Shown here: one piece after another, positions 39,001 to 50,200 of the stretch
Position numbering within the stretch: position 1 is the first letter of the stretch
Layout: each line of letters begins with the position of its first letter
Assembly (NCBI GenBank): GCA_037389465.1
Contig: JAZARR010000221.1
Span: 3,140,501 to 3,204,500 of the forward strand
From: Baylisascaris procyonis
Lineage: Eukaryota; Nematoda; Chromadorea; Rhabditida; Ascarididae
Length of the DNA stretch: 64,000 nt
Direction: 5' to 3'
Position numbers and translations under genes: made by a program
Notes under the pieces: generated by a model
Told to the model about the DNA's origin: nothing
Database searches by the model: none
The model's input: only the letters and a program-made list of their open reading frames with translations

Positions 39001-40074
39001 CGTCGTTATGTGCACTTCTGCTTAAGGTTTCATGAATTATTTTATTAGATTTGAAACTGTTTTTCCTGTGATGAATGGATTTAGCATTCTCCTCGGTTAG
39101 TGAAGTGATCTGTGTGAGTAGAGCCTAATCATGCAGTGTACATATTTGCTTTAATGAAATATGAAGATTTAAACAACTGACGATTGGACTAGTGCTCAGA
39201 TTAGCGCTGATTGCAAGGTTGACTGGTGTACTTTCTAGTTACCTTTGCTGTTTGTTAGAAGATGCCGATAGCACTTTTTTTTCTACAGAGCGTTCCGTAT
39301 TTTCATCGGCCAAACTTATAGCTAGCAAACGTGGATGGGGATGACATTATTTCCTGTTTTGCTTTTGGATAATATATACAGTAAGTGAGCCTGAATTGTT
39401 ACTTCGTTTGAGCATAGATTTTGCAGGAAAAAAGATTAGATTCAGCAGCTTTAAAGTAGTTTTATTTCAGCTGCCCAGCTGAAGGACGTCGTGTGTTCGA
39501 TTCTTTGCGTGCGCAGATGCGTTCTGACGGTCTGTTGGTTGGCTCACAACTGCTGTCGATTGTTGCATCACCTACTCAGGTCTAAAACATTTTTTCTTTC
39601 ATGCAGTTTTCATTCACTAAAGTGATCCATGTTTGTCTTGTATCAGTAAATACCATTCAAGATTCAAAACAGCCAGGAGTCGGTGACACAGGTTGAACCA
39701 TAAGCAGTATTTCATCCAGCTGTGCTCCTCTACCTGCCAACTTTGAGGTTTCATGTTTTAAGCAGAGGTAGGAGTGTTATGCATGAAATCATATGAATAT
39801 TCGGCATTGCTATTTTTTGAATCCTTTTTTAGAAAGTTTGCTAGGAAGTTTTTGAGAGTGTTGATCTTTATCTGTGTCTTAATCATCCTGATTTGAGGTT
39901 TTATCGCCGTGAACTCGGAAGAGTATTTGAATTCCAGTTGTCACGCTTCCTCGGTTTAGGTCGCTTTATTTCCTCATTAAACATTTTCAGAAGGAGGTTC
40001 CAGTACCGAAGACACCAGCTGCAAATTTGAATGGGGATGTGCGCATGCGTTGGTGCGATATGTGTGATGAATGA
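885..40074 (+). CDS. rod-1: Rod / KNTC1, large subunit of the RZZ kinetochore complex (about 50 exons)
   Basis: Rod pairs with Zwilch and ZW10 in the RZZ complex of the outer kinetochore corona. RZZ recruits Spindly, dynein-dynactin and Mad1-Mad2, so it serves the spindle checkpoint and chromosome movement. I joined about 50 exons by splice phase, giving roughly 2,280 codons; vertebrate and worm Rod are about 2,200. Blocks that match the human protein as I recall it, in the same order, include RLDRLLNRMKFDDAEIFAKQ, YRLLYGPK before SPWTKFIDD, HPPWSAPLKKAAQ, DPYDYE, CLPFHPFLFED, SHRRYRTELLL, LLNELVAVHGLDHV and LPMIWRDIADW. The N-terminus (about 450 residues) has the beta-strand-rich pattern of a propeller, for example the segment LTLWDVGTM. 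The rest is an all-helical solenoid. The start is the ATG at 885, just after a trans-splice-type acceptor; the stop is TGA at 40072-40074. Weak spots: missing residues between exons 22097 and 23230, several uncertain joins, and an in-frame TGA at 16109. Confidence 0.92.
8227..20847 (+). CDS. rod-1: Rod exons, first half of the helical solenoid
   Basis: Exons: 8227-8346, 8424-8445 (alternative 8669-8723), 10434-10507, 10952-11156, 12237-12475, 13286-13438, 13981-14127, 15033-15242, 16061-16113 (contains TGA), 16336-16525, 17407-17511, 18141-18251, 19526-19627 and 20674-20847. Phases agree at each join. The product is amphipathic helix after helix, as expected for the Rod solenoid. Good anchors to human KNTC1 are KVHKSRVNSILSELSSS, EETLERLARLRYNLASYRLL, ESPWTKFIDDSIWKEVF, PWDERCLAVAEMISCKG with HPPWSAPLKKAAQ, and GGFRLRKIGAAVCILERF. 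The acceptor used at 16335 is weak. Intronic low-complexity in this part includes a (TA)n tract at 11991 and C- or G-runs near 15300 and 16831. Confidence 0.85.
10202..10261. repeat. Tandem duplication, 2 x 30 bp
   Basis: A 30-bp unit starting CTAATTATATGAATTTG is present twice in direct tandem (10202-10231 and 10232-10261) with one G/A difference. It lies in the Rod intron before the exon at 10434 and has no coding role. Confidence 0.9.
11991..12039. repeat. (TA)n microsatellite
   Basis: About 49 bp of uninterrupted TA dinucleotides in the Rod intron between exons ending at 11156 and starting at 12237. The flanks (11960-12180) are also TA/TATG-rich. Confidence 0.97.
21443..27748 (+). CDS. 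rod-1: Rod exons, central solenoid
   Basis: Exons: 21443-21552, 21980-22097, [gap], 23230-23322, 23854-23984, 24475-24550 (3' end tentative), 24939-25030, 25115-25259, 25335-25453, 25523-25546, 25672-25796, 26067-26227, 26776-26907, 27053-27183 and 27613-27748. The best human anchors are near the end: SIWARHLATVGATLPYQITP followed by KVLVEFCADFMLDST, and earlier LALNIAIYVEMFEEL. The human protein has about 60 more residues between the exons ending at 22097 and starting at 23230. An open stretch at 22945-23033 is the only candidate I saw, and its phase does not fit. The 24-nt exon 25523-25546 is needed to keep frame. The intron 26908-27052 starts with GC. The exon 23854-23984 carries a Pro/Ser-rich linker. 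Confidence 0.75.
28011..33131 (+). CDS. rod-1: Rod exons, DPYDY block to the GLDHV helix
   Basis: Exons: 28011-28085, 28831-29013, 29288-29521, 30457-30673, 31353-31435, 32374-32575 and 33007-33131, all phase-consistent. They contain the most recognisable Rod text: LMSMDPYDYE joined to AINLIIKQMN; then RGCLPFHPFLFEDSSDIQN; GVAKALMAGIRQIP joined to ETRLQILAIGVDVAQMWL; SSHRRYRTELLLRN with SPAELVIYIY; and LDLLNELVAVHGLDHVTIQD with GRWL. Each lines up with a segment of human KNTC1 in the same order. The acceptor at 30456 (GAATTAAG) is poorer than the others, so the 5' border of that exon is the least sure in this block. Confidence 0.88.
30979..30990. repeat. Palindrome CGGTTGTAACCG in a cluster of inverted CGGTT words
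   Basis: The 12-bp segment is a 5-bp inverted repeat around GT. Within 30945-31100, in a Rod intron, CGACTA/TAGTCG and further CGGTT and AACCG copies occur on both strands, so the whole 150 bp can fold. I see no open frame in it. Confidence 0.5.
33843..40074 (+). CDS. rod-1: Rod exons, C-terminal solenoid and stop
   Basis: Exons: 33843-33979 (5' border tentative), 34548-34617, 35530-35642, 36567-36705, 37836-38046, 38969-39026, 39471-39579 and 39991-40074. Read in order they give LVYAFPYLDASVSR/VVHLL, YETKIRCMCCLMRLLD, LINVCRLDLPMPTF, ELLHLIACIVVDYEVVDRK and LPMIWRDIADW, which track the human C-terminal region. The last exon is short, hydrophilic and ends RWCDMCDE. The final residues do not resemble the human tail, which is normal for this divergent end. 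I saw no AATAAA in the 300 bp after the stop. Confidence 0.85.
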
Positions 40075-40362
40075 TCTCCACGAATCGTAAGAGATGATCT
40101 ATCCAGCAATGAGCATGTGAATGAATGTATTACGTATTGTTCGTTTGGTGTTTACCTGTTATACCTCCAAACGATTTATTGTATATAGTCATCTCAGCGA
40201 CACCTCCGAATTTTTCATTTTGAGAGGAGGATGTGTTAGTCAGTTTCCTTCCGCATAGCGACGAGAGATCATTGCCTGAGGCGTTTTGCATTAACTGCTG
40301 AGTGTGTAACGAGGCTTTTTTTCATTAGTTGGCTCTGTTTTACTTGCTCAAGTCTCTGCTGA

Positions 40363-40363
<1 letters not shown>

Positions 40364-40434
<71 letters not shown>
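40364..40434. repeat. (TA)n microsatellite
   Basis: 71 bp of pure TA repeat, 290 bp downstream of the Rod stop codon. Confidence 0.98.
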
Positions 40435-40436
<2 letters not shown>

Positions 40437-43407
40437 TTAAGACATCATAAAAGGTGATTGTCCATTATCCGATTCTCAAAATTATTGCAGCATTGTCCAT
40501 GCAATGTTTGCGTTAGAGCTCCTTTTTCGTCTTTTTTTCGAACGTGTTTAGCGATTTGTGTACTTATATTAGATATCTTGATCACGAATGCAGTATCGTT
40601 TGTCAAAGCTCGAGTAATTAGTGGGCTGTCGAATTTTATATTTACGGCCATTGTAGGCTAGGTTTAGGAAGCTGTGGCCATTTATTTAGCTCATGGGTTA
40701 TCCCACTGATTCTTTGCCGAAATTATACCTTATTTTGATTGCATACTCATTACTTAATGCTTCGCTTGAACCTTGCAAAACTTTGTCTTACTTTCCTTTG
40801 ATTGCCTGTTGATGACGTAAACGGTATCCTTTCTTCCATCTTCATTTACATGTTGTTTACTTTTAATGGTGTCACGAAATTATTACGCAGAGATGCGATT
40901 ATCTCTTCACTTCTTGATAAATAGAGTTTCGAATTGTGCGTTGTTTGTTCTCTTTGATTTTTTCTTGTGATGGTCTCTTATTTGATACACGGATCTGCAA
41001 TTATTTACATGCCTTTTTATTGTTCATATGGTACAATAATTTCACGACGACCATCGGGTGTTGTTTTGATGTTTCCTGTTTGTGAAGTATGCTTATCGCA
41101 GATCGGAATTCAATGAGTTGGTCCATATCGGATTGGTCGAATGTATTCCATTTTCTTTTATTCATTCGATAGATTGTAGTAAAATGTTTCATCTCGACGT
41201 TTTCTCTACATGTGGTCAGTGTTGTGGATGAGGAAGATTGGCTTGTTATTGTGATGATTTATGATGCTTCGCTATAAAAATTCACAGTTCTCACGCATGT
41301 GGAATTTAATTGTATACGAGTCGTTTACATTATATATGATTCAGATACACAGATGCGACATGAATATCTCTCTAAGAGGTTTTCCATAATCGCGCATTTC
41401 AGAGGTCATTTACAACACAGCCTTGTGAGTAGGTACAGTGAGCCCTTGGGCTTCAATAACGTTTACCGAACACCTTATTTAGGTTGTCCAAGTAGCCAAC
41501 CTTGGGATTGTCGCTCCAACCTAGTCGCTGTTTTTATAGCCAAAAACTTTCAACAAATAAAGGGATGCATATCTTCATGTCCAGACCTCAAGTACGATTA
41601 ATAAGTGTTTACTGTTGTACGTAGAGTGGATGGTGGCATAACTGCATCAACAGGTGCTGAAAACGAGTTTGCCTTTGGTTTTCGGCGGTCTTCCAAACAG
41701 GCGTGATTAAGTCTTTCTGGCACTAAACGGCTTTCGTTGCCGTACCTCACTCATATCGCTAACTGTAGTCATTGTGAAGACGTGATAGGGCGCAGACGCT
41801 TAACTTTCTGCTGTCAATTCTGTTGCCACTTAAGAAACATCGTTGGCCGATCAGTGAAAACATGTTTTGTAAATTAGAGGAGGAAGGCAGGCCTGAACAA
41901 GTTCATAGAGCTGAGAAACTTTTTTGACGAATAATGAAAACATTTTTGGCGCCGTCTTCAAAAGTTCGACACCGAAAAAACTTATTTTTCTTTGAGGTAA
42001 TGGTAAACGACGCAAACTCAACGTCTTATGAGGCTAACAACTGTTTTTTCTCTAATTTCATTGACAGCTTTAAGTGTTATGACAACTTTACCGAGTACAG
42101 CGTCGATTTTGAGCATTTATATGGAGACCTTAGCATGAGCCAGTGCTTGAGACCGGTTCGTCACTCTGGCGTTTAGTTTGCCGAAACTAGTTTATAGTAC
42201 TTGCAAGGGGTGCTCACTGTGCAGACTTCTAGCAGTCGATGTTATAATCTCTACAGTAATCGATGAGGATATACCCCAAAATTACCCACTAAAATGGTTC
42301 AACGCAAAACACACGTAATATATGAGTTACTTTTCATGCAAACAGATATAATTAGCACATCCTGCGAGATGAAGGCGCACATCGAAATCGAAGCGAGGAT
42401 GAGTAATTTCGCTGAGGCTCCTTACTTTTATTGCCTTATCTTGCATATTTTTGAATGCAAAGCGTACTTATTTGAGGAAAAAAAGGAGGAAGACATTTTA
42501 ATGTTATAATGTGAAAATTACCCAAAATTTTATACATAAGCAACTGTTTCCTGAAGAGCACTGAAATATAGGCAAGTGTGATTTGAAAACCGTACACGAA
42601 ACTGTCTAACGAACATTTTTTTGTCCTAGCTGAAAAGTTGCCTGGGAGGTGGAACGAAGGTTATTGAATAGAACAATTGAATGAACTATCGAAAAGCTCC
42701 CTAAAAATTTCGCAGCAAAGTTTGAGCTCGAACTTAACTTACCCACTCCAATAATTTCATCGCAAAAACTACACGGCGAGTGGCCCGAACAGTTACAGAA
42801 GGGCACCAATGCATCATAGAGCCTTTGATAAGACATTTTAACATTCCATTTTAAGCCATAATTTCTTCACAGCCACATTAGAATTGACTCAAGCATGTTA
42901 TCTACTCCTCGTTGAGGAAGGGAGAGTACATTACTCCTGTTCTTGTGATTTATGAATTTAGCTTTCTATCGCAAAATTCGACTTCAATTTCTCCTCCACG
43001 ATCGGCTCCATGATCCTTTTTTCCACCTTATATTTTCCACTCTGCCGAAACTTTCAACTTAAAAAATTTTCGCTTCGCCAATTCATCACAAAGAGAAGTA
43101 TTTCTCATATCATCGAAACAACGAACGCTATGATCGCGTAAACGAGAGATTCGACTTTGATTTTAGGATTAATTTCACATATATCTTACACATTTTCTTT
43201 TTCATCCATTCAGCCTTTAGCGTCTTTAGCGGCCATTCTTATATTGGTTGAGGTGTGTGGGAAAATCGGCCAACAACGGAAGTCGAGAGGACAGCGTTAA
43301 TCCGAGAAGCTCGATTAAGCTACCAAGATAAAGTAGTGGGCAGCTATGACAACAACCCTGCCCCCTTTCTGCATAGTAACATAGTCATTCTTACGATTTG
43401 TATACTT

Positions 43408-43445
43408 GGAGAGATAGAGAGAGGGAGAGAGAGGGAAAGAGAGAG
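43408..43445. repeat. GA-rich simple repeat
   Basis: A purine-only run of GAGA, GATA and GGGA units on the + strand, about 0.8 kb upstream of the membrane-protein gene's ATG. It could bind GAGA-type factors or be a neutral microsatellite; sequence alone does not decide. Confidence 0.85.
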
Positions 43446-44261
43446 TTGCTTTTGGCTAGGTTTGCTGCTTGGATGGCAGTTTGCCGTTTCGTCCACACAA
43501 CATACCTTTCGTTTCGCATGAATGAAATATGCTCTTAAACGTTATTTCTAGAAACGTGCTCAAGCAGCGTCCACGTTTTCCGGCACACATTTCCGGCATG
43601 AGTTTACAGCACTTATTTTGACTGGTACCTCGAAGCACGCCAATTTCCCTTCCAAATCATTCATTTTCTCTTCTTTTGACTGGAAACGTTCAGCTGGGTT
43701 GTAACGTCAAACTTCAATAATTCCATATCCTATTGTTTTCGAGTTATATCAGTTCGTCTTTTCCTATTGTTTCTGTTTATTTTGTTGCTGTTATTGCCCT
43801 CTTCATTTCCGAAGCGGTCATGCTTTCGTCAAACCTTAAAAAAGCAACTTTCATTCGCGAAATCTTCCTTAAAGAACTTTAAGGAAAGCTTCTGATGGTT
43901 AGCAGCTAGTAGCGGTTGTAATCCTTGCTTCATTGGAGGTGGGGAAGTGGAGGGGGTGGATGAGGGGGAGGGGAGAATGGACAGTGTTTTGCATTGGTAT
44001 CGCCTTTCCGGGTAATCCAAGGGCGTTGTTTGCCGCACACATACCGTTGGAAACAGCAAATTTACTGGCCATACACGGAGGAGGCTAATGGCATATTTTT
44101 TCATGACCTTTCCCGCAGTTCCGAGCATGCCTCCCCGATGCGTCGATGTGTTTTTCGTTTCGTTTTGAACGCATATACAGAATCAGCAACGGCGGTCTTT
44201 GGATATCTTTGCGGCCAAATGGTCATCAGGTACATCCGCTGTAACTATTGGAAGGAACACA

Positions 44262-47200
44262 ATGGCAGCGAGCGGAACAAAGAAATTGAACAAAAGAACG
44301 CTTGAGAAGAATTTGTGCCACGTCTCCATCAATTTTTTAAGCAATAAGGTTTGTATAATTCATTCATATTCGTTCCAATGATTTATGTTCGATTAATTGA
44401 TTTCAACGATAATTGAATTATTCATAGAAAAATATGATGAAAATATACGTGACGAAAAAAATATCACATCGCCATGTGAGCATCGACAATATGTGCTTTT
44501 AATTTATGATTTGCATACATCATGAATCAACAATTTGCATGCATCATGAATCAATAATTTGCATACATCATGAATCAATAATTTGCATACATCATGAATC
44601 AATAATCTGCATACATCATAAATCAATAATTTGCATACATCAATGTCAATAATTTGCATACGTCATGAACCAATAATTTGCATATATCATGAACCAATAA
44701 TTTGCATTCATCATGAATTCAAGCAAAACATTGTAAGAGGAATTAAGATCAGTCGTTATGCAGTTGTAACGAAAATGATGCTCCCATTTCTCGGGAAATT
44801 TATTCTTTCGGTTATTTTATATGAAAATGGGAATCTTTGCCCATAGATGACAAACTTGAGCGCTATGATAAAGTCGAAAAAATTATGAATTTCTTCCAGT
44901 AATAAGCAAATGCATTGAGAGGCATAATTCGAGTATCAGCCACTAAAAATGAAACATGCTTTATACGGGCGATCGACTTGCGCTACTTTGTAACGATCAC
45001 TTGTATTTATTGAACTTATGCACTTTTGGTTTATTGTTATAGATTGCAACTGAGGAGTCGTGTGCATTGCAAAGAAATCCAATAAACTACCTCATTAGAT
45101 GGGCGCAACTTTTTGCTTTAATCTCTTTGATGACGAATCAACCAAAAAATCGAATCATACGAGCGATTCTCATTGGTTATACCATCACTGTCTACATCGG
45201 TTCGATATTGCTTTGTGCTCATTTAAACATTAAATTATTCAAATCTCTTCATTACCAACATCACAAAACTTGCAAAACAAAATTTTCTATATACATTTTA
45301 CTTTGATTTTGAGTTTATTATATGTTATAATCAAGTATAACATCCACTAAATTCCATCGTCAAGTATTTTCTGCTTCGCGACTGTAAATTATTGATTGTG
45401 CACAGATGTGCATTTATATGCATAGATGGTCAAACCTGAAAATCGTTTATTGTAAAGATTTGCAAAAAGAGCATAGAACGGTACTCATCGGTTATATTTA
45501 GCACAAAACCCTATCAAATATGGAGGGATTAAAAGATATGGGATATTCACCTGACGTCAATCGGGATATAATCTGAAATTTGCCTTTATATTACAGCGTG
45601 CAGTTCTTTATGCTGTAATTGCGTTTATGTAGAATGAGTTCAAGAGATATTATTTTTTTTTAATTCAAAAAGCGATATCGCAATTCATGGAAATGTAATT
45701 CCCACAAGCGCATTGTTTGTTATTCACTAACACAAAAATGGCAATTGAAAGGTATTCTCTACCCCATAAAGGTCAAAGTCTTGTTTTACGTTATTTACGA
45801 TAATTGGAGAACTATATTCGTGTTGCAGGTTTGGCTAAAACTGTGATTGAGGTTGCATTAGTATTTCCGTTGAGTGGCAAATGAAAATTTCAACTCGGCC
45901 TAAGCTCTTCCTATAGAGGGAACTTTTCAGCACCGATGCAGAACGCTGCATCTTGCTGTGGAAATTAGCCTTCAGAAGTAACCTGAAACAGTCGGCGAAC
46001 AAAAAACTAGGATGAGCAGCAGCATCATTATTCATCAGCCCACCCCTCCCTCCTCCAGGTTTTTTATATGTAATCGTTGAAATGTAAAAATATAAAATGT
46101 TTTTAACATGTTAAAAACGTCATCATTTTTCAGCTCTTTGCCTATACTGCATCCTTCTGATAGCATCAATTGCCAAGGAGGCTCATCATGAGGGTCATAG
46201 CAGCATTATAGGCTTTCAACGACGTTTCACTTTTGCCTTCACTTTGCTCGGTGAACTTTTCTTATCTTATTCAACAATCGATTTGACGCGTAGAGTGAGG
46301 GAATAAAAGGCACTAATTCTATGATTGAATACTACTTTTGTAATCAAAGAACGCTGAAACTCTAACTAAGGGGAAAATGGAGCAGTGGCAAGCTGCAGCA
46401 AATAGAAAAAAAAATACGAATATGGAGGAGATCGTTGAATTTTGCAACGTATTTAGATGGATAAATGGTCACTAGACAGCTTTGCTTTTTTTGCTGCCAT
46501 GGAGGAGCCTAAGAGGAAATCCGATAGAAGTTTATTAGAAAGCCAATTAAAAAAAAGATTACAGGAAAGATCCAGAAAATATTACACACGAGTTTTCTAG
46601 TTTCTGACGACTCTTTTCTCTCAATCTGAGTAAGTGAAGTAGCATTTTTTTAGCTAGTGCCCTAAAGTGAAACTTGAAAATCTGGTATTTGTTTGTTACT
46701 TTAACGGCATATTTTCTGCAATAATTTAGCTCATTGTCATATTCCAAAGTCTAGTCCATCGAGCCGATTCGACTGCTTGGTTCATAATGATGAATTTTTA
46801 GCAAATGACATGTCAACGGATGAACTTTCGGCAGGTGAAAATTTTTAACATCTATAATATAATAGCATCTATTTGCATAGCAACAAGATCTATAACATCT
46901 AACCGTGCGCGGAGTGAATGAATCGGTGGACGAAAAATGGCTCAGCCGAAGTTATCCGGCCGATTGAATCTTGCAGCCCATTTAGGAAGTTTTAACTTGT
47001 GTTCCATGGAGACGGGCGAAATGAGATCATTGAACGGAAAGTTTCAGGCATTCTCCTAAATGTTCGTTTACATTTAATCGAAACGAGAGACGTCAGTGAA
47101 ATTACACAATGTTTATCGGTGGATAATCGTATTGTCAACACAAAGAAGTATTATCTGAGGTAAACTGCACTAATTGCAACGGGGATTCATAACAGTTTCT

Positions 47201-50200
47201 TAGAATGCGATTGGATCAGTTATTCAATTGCAATTGCACTAAAACATTGCAATATTGTGCTAATGGTTTAAAATAAATGGATTTTTTCTTATCAGTTAGC
47301 ATTTATTGCATTTTTCGAAAAGATTCACTGCCTATCTGATTTTTCAGTTTGTAATTTTCCATTTTACGTGCTTTTTGCAAGTTTTAGCAAAAATATTACG
47401 TTTTCAAGGGTATAATGTTTCTCTAAATTTTAACAATGTCAATCCAAGAGCTAGCAATTGCTACTAAATCTCGGCTTAGCAAAGCAATGGTAGAAATTAC
47501 ATCAGCAATTAAGACACCGAAGTGATGCAAATCCAGCCTTCTTTTCGCAGTTATATTTTGATGTTCTACCGGTAATTCAAATACCATGAAAATTGTTTAT
47601 GCAAATTTCATGCAGTTGTTGAAGTGCAAACTCATGACATTCGCTCAAATGATGAATTATGGCCATAGTTGGTCGGATAGATAAAAGTGTATAGGCAAAT
47701 TTTTCGCTGTTTTTCTTTATTGGAGAAATTTATGTGGTATGTTAATCAGGTAGTTAAAGTGCAAGAAATAGATATACTTTCGTTGTCTTCCTGAAACATT
47801 TGCTCTTTCATGTTATTTCCATTTCGTTTAAATATCTGAAATCTTTTCGTTCATCCAAATATCCATTTTCTAAGCATTTCATTTCACTGTTCTTTAACAC
47901 ACGAAAAAAAAAATCGTAAACTCATGAACTCACACAAAAAGGTATCTCGTTTTAGACAGACGAAGTTTTCCCACTTATATCTCATACAACATATACCTTA
48001 ATACTACTTGTTCAATGAAGAGAAGCATTCAGGTAGATTTCACATGAAACGGTTTGAATAGAATCAAGAGAAAAGAGCAACTCTGCTAAATTTGCGATTC
48101 TGAAGGCTACAGTAACGAGCTTAAACACTTTCCAGAGGGTTATGCATAGCTTCGACTTGCTCCTGCATCGCACTACCTTTCATTATATTAATAACAAAGT
48201 TCTTCATTCGAGCGCAGTCGAACGACATTGAACCATCATCTTTCCTTCAATGTGGTATGCATCAACAAATATCTGTCGTGGTAGAAGTAAATTGTCCGCA
48301 ATATCATTGCCTCGAATAGAGTTTTATTGAAAATGTTTTGGCTCTATTCAGAAAATGATGTGTATATTTAGTGACGATATTCATAGAATCTTCTTTTAAT
48401 GTGCGAAAAAATCCAAACTTGGTTTAATTTTAGAAATTCGATAAAGCTTCCAAGAATTTTGTTAAAACTCTTTTTAAATTCACTAATTTCCTTGCTAATG
48501 ATATCGATGTTGTCGCCTTCATGCACTCTTTATTCTCATTAACAGCGTGTTGTAGGCAGCATCAATGCAATTTTTCAGGGATTTTTTGTGACATCATCGA
48601 TAACTATGCGTTTTGCATCTCTTTGCTGAGTCTATTCGTTATTTCATCGTTTTTTGCTATTTTTGCATTTTCCTTGTATTACGAATCTAAAGATCTCATA
48701 GTGCAAATCAAGCAATGTTTTGGTGGTGTCGATGTAGATTATCTCATATTCCGATATCAGGTCAGCTCTTTAAGCCTTTTCCTCTTCAATTAGTTTTTTC
48801 CTCTTTCCTGAAATGACCTTAAAGCGATGAAGAAATCCATGTTTGCCAAAGTAATTGAAGCGTTCACTGAAATCTTCTTGTGAATTTGAAGATAGTTGGA
48901 ACTGATGACTTTTCTTACGGTATCAGCTTTGTACATCATGATCTATTAAACCTATGTTATACTCGAAACTATAACTTTGGGGAGCCCAAGTTTTAGGAGG
49001 GTAATCTGCTGCTTCTTCATGTTCTTAGAAAGAATAGAAGATAGATGGGACAGGAATTAATGAAAGGTGTGCCGCCTGTTTAGTTCCAAAATTTGGCGTC
49101 ACTGTCATCAAAATTCTTCGAAGACAGGGTCATCCTTCTATTTCTTCTCCCCCTTCCCCATCTTATTCGTCTATTCAATACAACAGCGTTCAGAAGGAGA
49201 TGAAAATTGACTTTGCGAATGAATGTACTGTTGTTATAGACAGCGAAACATAAAAGCGCTGCGAAAATATAGCTGCGGTAAGTTTGAAGCCAGTAAATGG
49301 AGGATAAAATCGAGGATAAACTTCTGGAACACCCAAACCTGTCGCAAGCCTGCGGCATTTACAGGAGGATCATATTTCTTGGCAAACGATTTCGTTAATT
49401 CTTGCGTGGGTAAAATGATGTACCATTGAAATACACGGCCCAAATAATTCGAAAGTATGTGGGATGTTTTCCAGCCAAGCGTTGATAAAAACAGTCCAAA
49501 ATGAAATATCACTCATCATTAGTGATATATCATTTGGTGATATCATTGGGTGATTATTGCATGCTGGTTGTGGTTGACAACGCAGTGGGAAATTGCTAGA
49601 AGTCCCGTTGCCTTACCAAAGTTACATAGTTGAATAAGAATTCTGTTGAGGCATTTTCAAAGAAAGTAACATAACAGTTTTCGTTTTCTAGAACGCTTTA
49701 GCGCCGTCTAACTTTGCAAAATTTCTCTGTGTAAGAAATCGTTCATTGTATCTTCTTTAGAGAATTGGTATCATTTTTAGCACCCAGGTATTTGAGGGAA
49801 TATTAGCTCTAGAAGTGACATCGTTATGTGCGCAGAACCCATAGAGAATAAAAGATAAAAATGTGATATGTCGAAGTCAAACTGCAGTTCTATATTATTT
49901 AGTGGATTGAGGCATCAGCACATCTTGTTGAACGTCATTTTTCGATACTGATTCTTGTTTTGACAGCTTCATCAATTTCTCTACAATTTTTTACGTTTCG
50001 TGAATTGCGGCATTCATACCATCCACAAGCATTTGCCTTGTTTTATCCGATCACTGCTACAGGTACGCTTTATTTTCTTATAAAATTTGGTGTAAAAAAT
50101 TTTTGGACAGACAATTTTCTATGCGAACAATCAACTTGAACATAAAAATTAATTCGATAACCCCACAATTGAGTAATAATGAAAGAACCGAGATATGGGG

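Larger units (their letters stand above)
40075..44261. other. Intergenic stretch between Rod and the membrane-protein gene
   Basis: 4.2 kb without a gene I can support. It holds a long (TA)n tract (40364-40434) and a GA-rich tract (43408-43445). Open frames at 41934-42176 (+) and 42606-42836 (-) have coding-like text but lack partners with matching splice phase. The last kilobase before 44262 should contain the promoter and 5' UTR of the next gene; no TATA or leader acceptor stands out. Confidence 0.5.

Noticed and set aside
41934..42176. 80-codon + strand open frame in the intergenic stretch
   Set aside because: No splice partners, no recognisable domain, and the opposite strand is equally open over part of it; chance is likely.
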